Below the pieces are notes generated by a model. That model did not search any database. It was not told the origin of the DNA and saw nothing but the letters and a program-made list of their open reading frames with translations. From contig MU864026.1 in the NCBI GenBank assembly GCA_033296885.1, positions 1-64,000 of the forward strand: 64,000 nucleotides of DNA, given 5' to 3'. Within the stretch, counting starts at the first letter, position 1. Each line of letters opens with the position of its first letter. The stretch is from Triangularia verruculosa. Taxonomy: Eukaryota > Ascomycota > Sordariomycetes > Sordariales > Podosporaceae. Of the stretch, positions 10,905 through 22,532 are shown one piece after another. A program made the translations under genes and the position numbers.

Positions 10905-12384
10905 GATTCCCGATTCCGTTCCGGTGAGCCCCTTGCGCTTCCTAGACCGCCACGAAGCTGTTTCCTGTTCTAACCATGCACAGTAGGCAACAAAAAGTAG
11001 GGATGAAACAGATTATTTTTGGGTATTATGATAGTGCGTCCGCGGTATCGGCGCATGGACTGGGCAGAAAAGTACTCGTATGCGGTGGGTGAATGAGGGA
11101 TCTGGCAACCAGCGCAGTGAAGCAACCTACGCACGGAGTTGGATGGTGACCCCTCCACAGTGAGGTAAGGTGGCTAAAATTGGAGGTACCCAGCGGGCCG
11201 CAGCTTGCGGCATCAGTGCGCCCTGCGCAGCCCCACCACCACAAACCCCATCACTGCCACTTATAATCACCAGGTATGTGAACTCACAACTCAGCATGCA
11301 TGTGTCTTGCCTTCGGTAAGGTCGTCTGCATCTGGTGTGGTCAGGCAAGCCAGCCAATCACCGAAAAAAAATACCCAGTGTGTCGATAAAAGGCTTATCG
11401 ATAGCGCCCCGTACCAACAGATACGGCCAAATGGATGCTGGCTTAGATAGATGCAAGTGTGAGGGCATCACCAGCCCCATCGCCGTGCCGTTGCTAGAAA
11501 AGGGACTACGGCGAGTTGCATCATCACCGGCAGTGATATAGGAGCAATAGATTGAGAAAGTATAAGAATGAGAGACTAGAAAACTTAGAGAGTAAAAGAG
11601 AGAGAGAAATCGATCCGAGCTAGTACTTCTATTCGCTATCCCAGCTTTGAATGTGTGGCCACTATCTCATCTTCAAAGTCCAAATGGAAGCGAGAATAGC
11701 ATGCATGCCTTACATATACAGGGTCAGAAAAGAAGCTTGGGTCTAATAGCAATGTACTTCGTCGGATCTATACGATGGCATATACGCAGTCTAACAATGG
11801 GATGTTGATGTGCTGTTAGTGTTAGCCGCAAACGGCAGGCACAAGCACTAACCGAGGACCTGATTAGAGCATACGTCAATGGTGGGGTAAAGCCTAACTT
11901 GTCAGGCACCAGCGCTAGCGTCGGGTACCCCGCCAAACCAAGCAGCTTCAATTGCAGGTGCAGCCCCACCATCATCAAGCCGTTGCTTGGTTCCCGCCGG
12001 AAAGCGAAGACCAAACTGAGCTTCCTTTTCCTTTGTAGCGGACTCCTGGAATCTTATTCCATCTGACAGCAACCTCCCGGGTCTCTGCAAACATCCTTGT
12101 TTTGGTTCCGGCTGCCAACTATCTCATACCTGTCCCCTTCAAAGTAAGTCGGTCGATCCCTCTCCCACTGACGCCTAGTCGCGAAGGAGTGCTGGGAACG
12201 TGGTCTGCGACTCGCGGTCACCTCACCTTCGACGGCCACCTAGTCCTTTCTAAGTTGCGCCTTCCTCCGCCACAAACCTATTTTCCCCCATCCTCAGTTC
12301 AAAAGCCCTATGACTCTGGGTGACAATTTTACCAACTGATTTTTCCCAGTCTTCCCAGAAACCACACCCTGGAAAATCGCAGAC
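10905..12384. promoter_or_regulatory. Divergent promoter region bzz1 / dbp5 with an old repeat patch
   Basis: 1.48 kb with no supported gene. The 11.55-11.77 kb part is AG- and AT-rich and shares short blocks, in the same order, with the degraded repeat at 25.3 kb. The DBP5-proximal part is CT-rich, as expected of a leader. Confidence 0.45.
11560..11770. repeat. Candidate degraded dispersed repeat, copy A
   Basis: Contains GATCCGAGCTA (11612-11622), CCCAGCTTTGAATGT (11640-11654), GTCCAAAT (11679-11686) and TGGAAGC (11685-11691). The same or near-identical words occur in the same order at 25336-25407. No terminal repeats or ORF remain. This could be a worn transposon fragment or coincidence of short words. 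Confidence 0.35.
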
Positions 12385-13877
12385 ATGGCCGATCTCGCCA
12401 GTCGCATCACGAAGCCGGACGAGCCTGCTCAAGTCGAGGACCCAACCGAGGGTGCCAATAGCGTTGGTATCGTCGAGAACGCCTACGATGTCGAGGTGAA
12501 GCTCGCCGACCTCCAAAATGATGCCGACAGCCCGCTCTTCTCAGTCCAATCCTTCGAGCAGCTTGGCCTCCCCAAGGCTATCAACGATGGCCTCTTAGCT
12601 ATGAACTTCAAGAAGCCATCCAAGATCCAGGAGAGAGCCCTCCCTTTGATGATCAGCGACCCCCCAACCAACATGATCGCACAGTCACAGTCTGGTACAG
12701 GCAAGACTGCTGCCTTCGTCCTCACCTGTCTTGCGCGCGTCGACCTTACCAAGCCCACGCAGCCTCAGGCCCTCCTGCTCGCCCCGAGCAGAGAACTTGC
12801 TCGCCAGATTCAAGGCGTCATTCAGACAATCGGTCAATTCTGCGAAAACTTGATTGTGCAGGCCGCTATTCCTGGCGAAGTTTCGCGTGAGACCGGTGTC
12901 AAGGCTAGCATCGTGGTGGGCACTCCTGGCACCGTCATGGACCTCATCAGACGCCGCCAATTCGACGTGTCCCAGCTCAAGCTTCTCGTTATTGACGAGG
13001 CGGACAACATGTTGGACCAGCAGGGTCTAGGAGAGCAGTGTGTGCGGGTTAAGGGGTAAGGTTCTGACTTTTCAAGAAGTAAAAGGCTAGCCTGCTGACA
13101 ATGTATAGCCTGCTCCCCAAGAGCATCCAGATTCTCTTGTTCTCTGCCACATTCCCCGACAACGTTCACAGATTCGCCCAGAAGTTTGCACCGAACGCAA
13201 ACGAGATCAAGTTGCGTCACACTGAACTTACGGTTAAGGGTATTTCGCAGATGTACATGGATTGCCCAGACGAGAGCAAGAAGTACGATGTGCTTTGCAA
13301 GCTCTATGGTCTTATGACGATTGGCTCGTCTGTTATCTTCGTCCGCGTAAGCATCTTCTTCATCCTGGTGTTTATCTCTTTTGCTAATCAAGAACAGACT
13401 CGTGAGAGTGCCAACGAGATTCAGCGTCGCATGGAGGCAGATGGTCACAAAGTTTCTGCTCTCCACGGTGCCTTCGAGGGTCAGAACCGTGATGCTCTCC
13501 TCGACGACTTCCGCTCTGGTCGCTCCAAGGTTCTCATCACGACCAACGTCTTGGCCCGTGGTATCGATGTTTCCAGTGTCTCCATGGTCATCAACTACGA
13601 CATCCCCATGAAGGGCCCCGGAGCTGGGGTGCCAGACTACGAGACGTACCTTCATCGTATCGGTCGTACTGGTCGCTTTGGCCGTGTTGGTGTCAGTATC
13701 AGCTTTGTCTATGACAGACGAAGCTACGATGCACTGTCCGACATCGCCAACCATTACGGCATCGACCTTGTCCAACTCAGTCCTGATGACTGGGACCTGA
13801 CCGAGAAGAAGGTCCAGGACGTGATCAAGTCGAGCCGTGCCCGCCCCGACTATGCTCCTAATGCCCTTGGGAATTAG
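12385..13877 (+). CDS. dbp5: DEAD-box ATP-dependent RNA helicase Dbp5
   Basis: Remodels mRNPs at the cytoplasmic face of the nuclear pore during mRNA export, activated by Gle1 in the known system. Three exons: 12385..13055, 13109..13346 and 13398..13877, 462 residues. Introns are 53 and 51 nt, with GTAAGG and GTAAGC donors. Motifs in order: Q-motif region FKKPSKIQERALP (75-87), Walker A SGTGKT (103-108), PSRELA (134-139), GTPG (179-182), DEAD (204-207), SAT in LLFSATFPDN, RESANEIQ after intron 2, and HRIGRTGR (389-396). The PTNMIAQSQSGTGKT context and the C-terminal VDRRSYD/IDLVQL-type ending fit Dbp5 rather than eIF4A. Codons are strongly C-ending, suggesting good expression. Both introns lie between helicase motifs and keep the frame. 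Confidence 0.95.
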
Positions 13878-16140
13878 TTCTCCTCTCGGCGGGACTTTGA
13901 TCGGTGGGACAGAATGGACAGAATGTCGGTGGAGGTTTAATGTGAGATGACTGTCATCTCGCTGTCCAATGCAGATGCTGCAGCGGACTTTTCAAGTCTG
14001 TGAGGTTGGCGGCATCGATGTTTATTTGGGCAAGGACTTGCATGACAATGGACGAAAATTTTGCACTTTATGGGAGGGAGTTTAAGAGAAATTGAGCCTT
14101 TTTTCGATGTAGGGCATGCACTTGAGCACGCAGAGACATTTGTTAGATACCAGAAGGCGAATATGGGCCGGAACCTTTTTCACATTTACAGACCACGCCC
14201 CCTGACTCGAGAATTGGGATTGCTGAAAAGTGAGGAGTTTGGCGCCGTCGGGTTCTGGGGTTTTATTGTTCCCTTCGGGTTCCTACAGCATCCGTGTATC
14301 ACAGATGGTTGGCGTGCATGGAGGGGGTGAAAGGTACTGTACTTTGGCGGTTGATCGAACCAAGGGCGCTTGTGCAGGTCCCAGCGGTAAGGAGAGGTTC
14401 TTGACGTAGTGTACTTCCGATGATCGTCCCGCGAGCTATCCGCAGCCTTATCCCAACTCTGGTGGTACTGCTTCGCCAAAGAATAACAGTCGGGTATCTC
14501 GTTGTATGTAACAGCGGGGATTCTATTTCCCCCCGGTTGATGATGAACTCGCCCGAAATACACTCTATCCGAACGGGGCCGAGTTATGTATGTACACACT
14601 GATCAAAGCCATGCTTCATCCAAAAAAGATGGGAGAAGAGTGGCTGTACCGTTTTTGCCAAGATATTTCCTCAAGACATGCAATTCATGGTTGGATGGTG
14701 TAGACGCCATCCACGTGATGATTGCCAATTTGGGGGTGTTAGTTGGAACCAATGAGGGTGGGGAGTTGAACCATTTTTAGGCGCTGGGGTTGGGATGCGT
14801 TGTGTAAGCGCCTGCCCACCATCCATTCTTTTGCTGGCATTGCGACGTGCAGGAGAAAAGATGGCAGTGTATTTTGGAAAAAGGTACAGTGTGGGGTTGG
14901 GTTGGGTTGCTTTGCTTGATGCAAGGGGTTCAGCCACGATGAGAGAGAGAGACATGTTTGCTTTTTTGGGGAGTGTGAATTCGGGAGATGGGTTTCGAAT
15001 ATTTGGTTTTGAGGGGGAGAGATGAATTTCCGGAGGTATGGGAATTTGAATTTGAATTTGAATCGGGAGGGTGTTTGGCTGCCTTGGGATGACGCATCGA
15101 GGCTGGCTTTCGTAGGTTGGTGAGTTGAGTTGAGTAAGGCAGTGTAGCGGTACTTCTCTCCCGCCCGGTATGCACATCCGCGGCAGGGGTCAAGGGAGCT
15201 AAAGAGGGTGTGGGTGAGATATGTTTGGTCGATACTGGCGCAACGGTATCATTAAGCGCAGTCTTTCCAAACTCCTCGATCTGATGGGGGGACGGGTATG
15301 CAAGAGACACAGGCGCGCTCAGCGGCAACGGAAAACGCTACTGGGACAAGGGTATGGAAAAGCCACGCTAGATATGGGGATGATGATGGTGGTGGTGGTC
15401 TTACCCGCCAGATTCGATGAAGGCCAAGGTTTGTAGGTGTGGATGGATGGTTGGGTGTGTCACACACATACCATGGCATGGTTCTTTTGATCTCTCTCTC
15501 TCGGGTGGTTTTCTTTCCCTTCTTCCTGGCAATTCTTCTTCAAGTCATCCCTTTCCCGAGTTTCCCTGTATCACATCCTTTTTCTCTATTCTTCTTGTTT
15601 CAAGTTTCCTATTTCCTTTTCGAGGTTGTATTGTGATAGGGGGTCATTGTGTTGTTGGCTTTCTTCAGACGAAACGACTTTTTCCCATGTTTTGTTGCTT
15701 TCATGTTATGATCATCATCTTTTCTTAGTTATCTCTCTCTCTCCTACGGTGTTATCTTGGATACGATCATGAGAGAGATGCTGGCCGTCGTCCTCTTTTA
15801 ACAGCAAACCTACCAACCCTTAATGTCTATACGCCCCCACCGAGACCACACCAGACCAGGCCCGCGGCCGCCGCTTTCTGCCCACCTGCACGCACCCGCC
15901 GAGGTAACCCGCCGCTGGCTATACACCATAGGCCTCCATACACGAAGCTTGGCAGACCTAGAGCTATTGAAGAAGGGACCTTTTGTTCAGAGGAGTTTGG
16001 AAAGAGGTTTTCTATTGTTTGAGTATGCAGATGGACTGAAGGTCCTTTTGAGGTGGGTAACTTTCAACATAAGGGGGTGATGTGGTGGTCCCAGATGAAA
16101 CTTTCGTTTTATGGAAAACTGATCTTTTTTTGGAATACAG
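13878..16140. other. Intergenic; DBP5 3' end and long upstream region of the CFEM gene
   Basis: 2.26 kb without a supported gene. It contains a (GAATTT)n tract at 15042-15062 and CT-rich strings near 15490-15600 and 15727-15745. A possible 5' UTR intron may run from a GTGGGTAAC donor near 16052 to the AATACAG that directly precedes the CFEM start codon. Confidence 0.45.
15042..15062. repeat. (GAATTT)n hexanucleotide tract
   Basis: About three and a half copies of GAATTT in a row, noncoding, upstream of the CFEM gene. Confidence 0.8.
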
Positions 16141-19060
16141 ATGTTGCTTCAGAGAATGGCATATAAGCTGTTCTTACTATGCCTCACACTATGGACGATA
16201 CTGCTTACCTTTGCCAACGCCCAAGAACAACAAACCAAGAACGTCACCTCGGAGATCCTCAACTTTGTGCCACAGTGCGCTCAAGAGTGCTTTCGGTCGT
16301 TTATTGCGGCGAACTTCGACGCGAGGATATGTGGGAACTCGCCGTCGCTGCAATGCCTGTGTCGACAGACGGGGCTTTCGGGATATACCGTGGGAGAAGG
16401 GGCAGTGTCGTGCATAATAGGAGAGAGTCAGTTGGGGAGCTGTCAGGAGAGGGATTCTACCAGTGAGTTTTGTCTGAAAGGGGTTTGATGCGGTATGGTT
16501 GTGCTGACAACGGGTTTAAGGCGATACGACTACGACAGCTTATAACATGTGTGTGGGTGTTTCGAAGGCCGCTCCGAGGACACATGAGACTCTTACAGCT
16601 ACTCTGATCCGTCCTACCGGGACAGGAGGGTTGATTGTGCCCACGCCATCACCGACGAGAGCAGCGACGGGAACTGTAACATCAGCGCCCTCTACAACGA
16701 CTAGTGTTTCGCGGACACGGCGTCCAATTGCCACGGCCTCCGATCCGAACAAGACGTTTATACCTAGCCCAACAACAACAACATCAACCTCAACTTCAAC
16801 TTCGACAGCAGCCCCGGCCGCTTCCGAAGCCCAACCACAGCTTGGCACCGGGCAGATTGTGGGAATCGCAGTGGGATGCGCGGCCGTGGTATTGTTGGGG
16901 ATTGGATTGATATTATTGGCTAGGTGTATCAGGCGAAGAAGATACGGGGATCTGGAAGGTGGTGACTCTGGTTTTGCGAAGATGAAGGAGTCTCCAAACA
17001 ACGGAAGGGCCAGTATCTTCCCTGGTCTTCAGATCTCGAGCCCCTTGGCTCGCATTCCAGCGCAGCGAGACGCCAACGATCCACGATGGAACCTGACTCC
17101 AACGGCAAGCAAGACCAACTCGGAAAGACGTGTTCCAGGGGTCGGTGTCGGTCTGAACGCATCGCTGTTCGCGAATGCCACCATGGTCACTGCCCCAAAG
17201 CCGGCACGCACCGCTTCTCCAAAGGTTCAAGTTCAGAACAGCCCCCCAAGGCTTGTCCTGAATTTGAGCCCACCAGCTCCCACACAACCGCAACCACAAG
17301 GAAGCCCACCAAAGCCGACTCTGACCCTCGCTATTCCCCGACCTCAGGAGCGCGTGTATCGCGTTCCTGCTAACCGGACTGATAGTGTTGTCACTGAGTT
17401 CGCCGAAGATGGAGAGGTGGAAACTGCAAAGACTGCAAAGGCGTCTGTCTGGCGGCCGCCACCGAGCGACCCCCAGTCTGCGACGGCCATGTATTTTGCC
17501 GATAAGGGAGGGAATTGGGTGTTGCGAAACACACCTGCGCAGGGGTCGGAGCAAAGGCAAGAACAGCGATCAGAACAGAGACAGCAGCAAAGACCCGAGC
17601 CCTCTGTGAACAAGAACAAGGCTGTGCCCCCACTTCCAAAGCCTCAGGGGGCTTCTGTTACCCTGGCACAAGCTGAACTCCCGAGCCCTGATCACAAGAC
17701 AAAGGCTGAGAGGGCCAAGGACGCATACCTGATGTTCTCACCAAATGCATTGGTGTCGCCTCTCAGGATTCCATCGAAGGAGAGCGCCAAGATGCTAGGT
17801 TCTCCCATTGCCTTCAAGGACCAGCGCCGCGAGCCACAGGTCTCCAGGCAGAATCCGGCAAACAGGTCGTCACAGACAGCAGAGACTCTCACCAGCTCCC
17901 CTGAACTGGGCAGAAAACAAGGGAAAACGCCGGACACATACTTTGACATGGTTCGGGAAGGCAGGGAGCTGACTGGTGATCGGAGCAAGAGACGGTCAAT
18001 GAGGAGAGCCAACCGGAGGAACTCTCAAGATGCAGCTGAGACGCCTATTCAGTCACCATATGAGGACGATGCGATAATCGACGATGAGGTGCAAGTGGAC
18101 CTGTCTCCTGTGGCGGAATCACCAAACACTCCTATTTCTCCTGGCAAGTCACCTGTGACTTACCCGAAGATCAGGAAACGCACAGAGGCAGCGCAGCCAC
18201 CGCCGCCCATTCCTGAGCGAGCCGACAGGAGCAGCCGTAGCAGCAGAGGATCGGATTTGCTCCCCCGCGGACATCAATACAATGTCTGGCATCCAGGACA
18301 CGCTAAGCCTACTGAGGGAGCCGTTCAGCCGATGAGAATGCCAGCAGCTCAGCAGGGACCGAAAAGACCAACATACGGCACCAGTCTCAACCCAATGCCA
18401 GTTCGCAACCCGGGACAGATGAGAACTGGGTCACCTGATACTCGCGGTAATCCTACCATTGAAGACCAGTACTTCCGCAGTCAGAAGCGACTGTCAAACC
18501 CGGCTTCCTACTGGGGAGGATCTTCCCAGCCAAGACCAGCGCAACAAACTAGACCTCCGTACGACACCCGCCAGCAGCAACAGCCATACCCTCAACAGCA
18601 ATATCTCCAGCCCCAACAGCAGCGCCGTCCTCAACAACCACAACAATACTCCCAAGCACCGCCCTATACGCAACCTTCTTACCCCCAACAATACCCATCC
18701 CAACAACAACAACAACAACAACAGCAGCAGCAGCAATACAGACCTTACATCCCCCCCTCCAACCCCTCCCCGGCACCAACCCAATCCCAAACCCCCATCG
18801 ACAGCGCAGTCGGGCTAGGATCAAACTCAGCCCACAGCAGCCAGTCTTCTCTCTTACTGGCGAAACGCCGGGGCCCAGACCGAGCCGCTGCGTTGACACT
18901 AACAAACGCCAATGATTCCTACCAGCGAAAAGCAGCGAGGACAAACTGGCAGAGGGCCGACCCGGGAACGTTGGGGGATATGCCGCCTATTACTCCCGGC
19001 TGGGTGCCTGAGCTGACGCCGACGAGGAGGGGGGATGATTTGTTTTTGAATGTGCGCTAG
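16141..19060 (+). CDS. CFEM-domain transmembrane protein with a long disordered Gln/Pro-rich tail
   Basis: Two exons, 16141..16462 and 16521..19060, 953 residues. The 58-nt intron (GTGAGT..AAG) falls inside the CFEM domain and rejoins STS-DTTTTAYNMC. A signal peptide is visible (hydrophobic LFLLCLTLWTILLTFANA); translation may start at Met1 or at Met6, which gives a more typical signal. The CFEM domain follows with eight cysteines (VPQC, QEC, RIC, LQC, LC, VSC, GSC, NMC). Next come a Ser/Thr/Pro stalk and one membrane helix at about 216-243 (IVGIAVGCAAVVLLGIGLIL) followed by RCIRRRR, a type I topology. The tail of about 700 residues is low-complexity, rich in PxxP, Ser-Pro and Gln, with a 12-Gln run near the end. 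CFEM proteins bind haem or act as surface sensors; many are GPI-anchored, so this membrane-spanning form with a huge cytoplasmic part resembles a receptor. Its function is unknown. Confidence 0.88.
18580..18740 (+). repeat. CAA/CAG-rich poly-glutamine coding tract
   Basis: Gln-rich coding stretch in the CFEM protein tail, with an uninterrupted CAA then CAG run at about 18700-18737. Trinucleotide repeats like this commonly vary in length between strains. Confidence 0.85.
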
Positions 19061-20701
19061 CACACCTAGACACATTTAAATGGTCATGATGATATGACAA
19101 TTTTTCCTTTTTTTACACTGTTTTTTTTTTTTTTCAGCATCCATATTGTATATTTTCCAGCCCTTTACTTGTTTTTGTTTTTTTGGCACATGTAACATTA
19201 TCGACATATACAGACGGGAGAAGATGGGAGGGAGGGAGGCATGAGTTCTTCAAAGCAGCAAGCAAGCAAGCAAGCCAGCAAGCCAGCGAGCATAAACGGC
19301 GTTTTTTTTTTTTTGGTGTGTGTTTGTGGAGGGGGAGGAAGTATCGATGTGATACCCAAGGCAGATCACAAGGGAGGAAAGGGTGTGTATATATATATAG
19401 TAGAAAGATACACCTTTAATATTTTCTGGGGGGAGAGGATGTATGTATGTACAAAAGCACGAGAAATGATCAAGGCAAAATATCGTTTACAGATTGTATT
19501 TCATTTTCATAAAAGTCCCAAGACTTCAAAGCGGTATATCCCTTCTTGACAAAAGGATCGATCTCATGGCTTGAGTGGAAAAAGCAAACACCACCAAACA
19601 ACCCGGCAGCCCACACCGGCGACATCACCCTTTTTTTCTTTTGCAACGGGCATACATCAACAGCCCTAGGTATCCCTGCCCTTCACTCCCGTCCCGATTC
19701 CCAACGGGAAAATGTGGGGCCGCCATTTTTATCTCGTCGATAACCTTTTCCCCGGATTTCCCGGTTCCTGAGCCATCCCTTAAACTTTGTTCCCGCCCTC
19801 CGTGTCCGTGTCCCCACACCGTGCGAATTATCCATCCCCAAGATCAATTTAGGGGATTCGCGAAACCAGAAGTCGGTGTGGGTTCTGGTGTGAGCGGGAG
19901 AAAAGCCGGTTGATAAAAATGGCATGACATCGAACGATATCCTTTTTTTTAAAGAGCGAGCCTTTGTGTAACACCGCCATTAACAAACCCTTCGTTAATT
20001 ACTGCGTATGACTGGAGAAAAATGACCGGCACCGAAGCGGCCAACAAATGATGATTTCAAATGGGCTGTCATAATTAGTGTCGATTGCGCTATCTCATCT
20101 CATACACACAAGGCAAAACTGCCAACTTTCATACACTGCCGCAATGACATAAAAGAGTGATGATTGCGACATTCTGATATCGAATGATGAAAGCAAAAAG
20201 TAAAATTGGTATAATGATGCTGATAAAGTAGAGGTAAAAAGAACAAAACCCTCCCGTTAAACTCCGTAATTGTGCGCCCGCCCCGGCCAGAAAACTGTTG
20301 GCTGCGAGTGATGTGCCTGATGAATATTCCTTTCTTTCACTCATTACTCTCTTGTAGGAAGTGAGTGTCTTCCAAATGACCCATCCCATTCCAATTCCAA
20401 TCCTGCAATTCCAGCCAACCCTGATGATGATGATGTGTTGTGTGATATGTGATGTTGTGCGAACCTCCCATCCCAAGCCTCATTCATGCGTGGTATCGGG
20501 TTGGCCAATCTAGGCATCTCTTGCGGTATGCCTCTCTTACTGCACAAAAGCCACTCCCATAAAATGGTATGTGGTATGGTGTGGTTCGTTTCGTAGTCGT
20601 ATTATGATAAGATGGTGTGGTCGTCTGGCAGTCGTACGATAAAAAGCCACCGCTCCTCCTTCCTTCTTCGGCCTCTTCCGCCTAAACCCCGCCATCTCTG
20701 C
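19061..20701. other. Intergenic, 3' regions of two convergent genes
   Basis: 1.64 kb, T-rich just after the CFEM gene, with an (AAGC)n tract at 19252-19291 and ATATAT near 19390. It probably holds the CFEM 3' UTR and the 3' end of the small minus-strand gene. No gene was recognised. Confidence 0.45.
19252..19291. repeat. (AAGC)n tetranucleotide tract
   Basis: Repeated AAGC/CAGC units, noncoding, about 190 bp downstream of the CFEM stop codon. Confidence 0.75.
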
Positions 20702-20953
20702 TTAGCGGGACCCCCATCTCCAGTTGCTGTTTGACGTTGTCCTTGAGAGGGGGGCAGTGGTGTCGCTCCGGTCGCCGTTGTCCATGGAGCTTTTTGGTGA
20801 GAGCGAGCGGGGGAAATAGGAGGAGGTCATGTTGTTGGGTGGGGAGGGGAGGGGGCTGGCTTCGGGGGAGGAGTGTCTGCCCTGTCTGCTCTCGCGCCAG
20901 GACGAGACGATTTGCTTGCAGAGGTGCGCTGACATGGTGTGTGTTGGGGACAT
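20702..20953 (-). CDS. Small hypothetical protein, 83 residues
   Basis: ORF starting MSPTHTMSAHLCKQIVSSWR and ending NWRWGSR. I do not recognise the family. Support comes from strongly C-ending codons like those of the real genes here, a good start context (CCAAAATG), and a CT/CA-rich leader upstream on the minus strand (20954-21060). The sequence is Ser/Pro-rich with an SP-rich middle (SSPEASPLPSPPNN) and a YFPRSLSP motif; there is no signal peptide or membrane helix. It may be a small phosphorylated regulatory protein, but that is only a guess from composition. The frame stays open upstream without a better ATG. An alternative is that this is part of a longer spliced gene. Confidence 0.5.
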   Translation of the reverse strand: MSPTHTMSAHLCKQIVSSWRESRQGRHSSPEASPLPSPPNNMTSSYFPRSLSPKSSMDNGDRSDTTAPLSRTTSNSNWRWGSR

Positions 20954-22532
20954 TTTGGACGGTTTTATGTGGTGTGTGTGGTTCTCAAAGGTGAGAAGAG
21001 AAAGAGATGTGGTGGTGGTTTTGAAGGGTTGTTGTTGATGTTGTGAACCTGGATAAGGCCGCGTGTAAGTGAGCAGGTGGAGCTTGTTGTTGCTGTGTCG
21101 TTGAAGTTGCGAAAACCGGTGAATAGTGTTCGGTGGTTTCAGGGTCCAAATTGGTTGCTTTATATCTTTGCAGATCAAAAATTCAATACCACAAAAAGAT
21201 CAGAGAGCCAAAGCCCCAAAGGGGAGGACACATCCCTTTTTAAAACAACAAATCTGAACATGCCAATCCTCGGGGCGGGCAGCCGGTGCCTGGCCCAGCC
21301 CAGCCCTTTTGACCTGGACGCACCGTGTGACTGCCACGGACAACTCGGCAGACAAGGGTTCACTCGACCAGTTTGCCCATCTGCCTTCCGATGTCTCCAC
21401 TCCCTAGACCACATTCCACCCTCTGTCCAATCAGCGCATCGCTATTACAAAGAATTCTTGAGGTTTTGTGGCTCAGCATCAACTGTGGCTTGTCGTTCTG
21501 GGCTGATCTGGTGTTGTTCAGGTGCTGAGGTCTGACCATTTCTGACCCACCTCGACGCATCTCGCAGCGCCACGAGATCTGGTCCCGCTCTGTCAATCCC
21601 AGGCTGTCGTGCTTGAGGCTATCCACTTGCTTTCAGGACAAGTTTTCCCCATTCCCGTCACGGGGGATCTAACTTCCGGGTTCACACTAAACCTCAGCTA
21701 CCGTGGGTTAGCAGCTGTCTTACACCATCGGTTCTTTCGGGCTTCACTTACACAAACCGACGGCTACTTGTCTCCGTCTCCGTTTCAGTGCATCGTTCGA
21801 GAAAATGTAATCTGCATGGACCTTCCAGCTGGTTCCTTTGCTTCCCTGCTGTGCTACATCTCCCGCGCCTGCCGACATGGGCTTGATAGGCTTACTTGTC
21901 CCTGTCTGTCACTCGGTTGGGAATTGATGAGATGAATTATCCCAATCCTCTAGGATGGATTTGACATGTGACATTTGTGATAGCTTGAAGCCGATAAACA
22001 GCATCTACTGTGCAACTTGAGGAGTTGTCTGAGCAAAAGCCAAGTCCGCCTCTTCCCTGCTGCTGGGTGGCTTGGCGTGAAGATAGTAGATGTGAACTTG
22101 AACAGTATTCCGGGCCAGTTAAAGAGGGATAACAGAATCCGGTATCTGAGAAATATCTAATATTTAAAGAATCTATATTAGAAGTTCGAAGGCTCGTCTA
22201 AATTTATTATATCGCCGTCTAAACTCGTCGGCTCGAAAAAAGGGGCCGCCTACTTAAATCTTACCCCGTCGGCCAGTAATTTTGGGCCGTTACTCGTCTC
22301 TTCTCTCGAGAAGATGCGCACGAACGGGTCTGTCCGCTCGCATTGTCGAGGCCAACGGTCCCGTGAAAAGGCCGCCTACCTTGGAACGCTCCTCAGGGAA
22401 CCACAGCGCCGAGCCTGGATAAGAGAAAGAGGACCAGCCTAGGACCTTCCTCGCATGATCCAACATTATAACATTACTATTGTTCCAGCAGTATTATCCA
22501 AGAAGAGACGACATCATACAAGAATCCAAACA
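20954..22532. other. Intergenic, leader of the small gene and a repeat relic
   Basis: The part to about 21.2 kb looks like leader and promoter of the 83-residue gene. 21.2-22.1 kb has only short random ORFs. 22140-22450 is an unusual mosaic described separately. Confidence 0.4.
22140..22450. repeat. Candidate transposon relic with AT-only and GC-rich words
   Basis: AT-rich, TpA-rich strings (aatatctaatatttaaag, ctaaatttattatatcgc) alternate with GC-rich words. GGCCGCCTAC occurs twice (22244 and 22370), and GGCTCG occurs twice near 22190 and 22230. The composition differs from both neighbours. No ORF survives. A mutated repeat is the likely explanation, but no family was identified. Confidence 0.4.

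Noticed and set aside
10840..10910. tRNA-like T-arm (GGTTCGATTCC) on minus
   Set aside because: No acceptor or anticodon stem forms around it; the sequence is the BZZ1 first exon and its splice donor.
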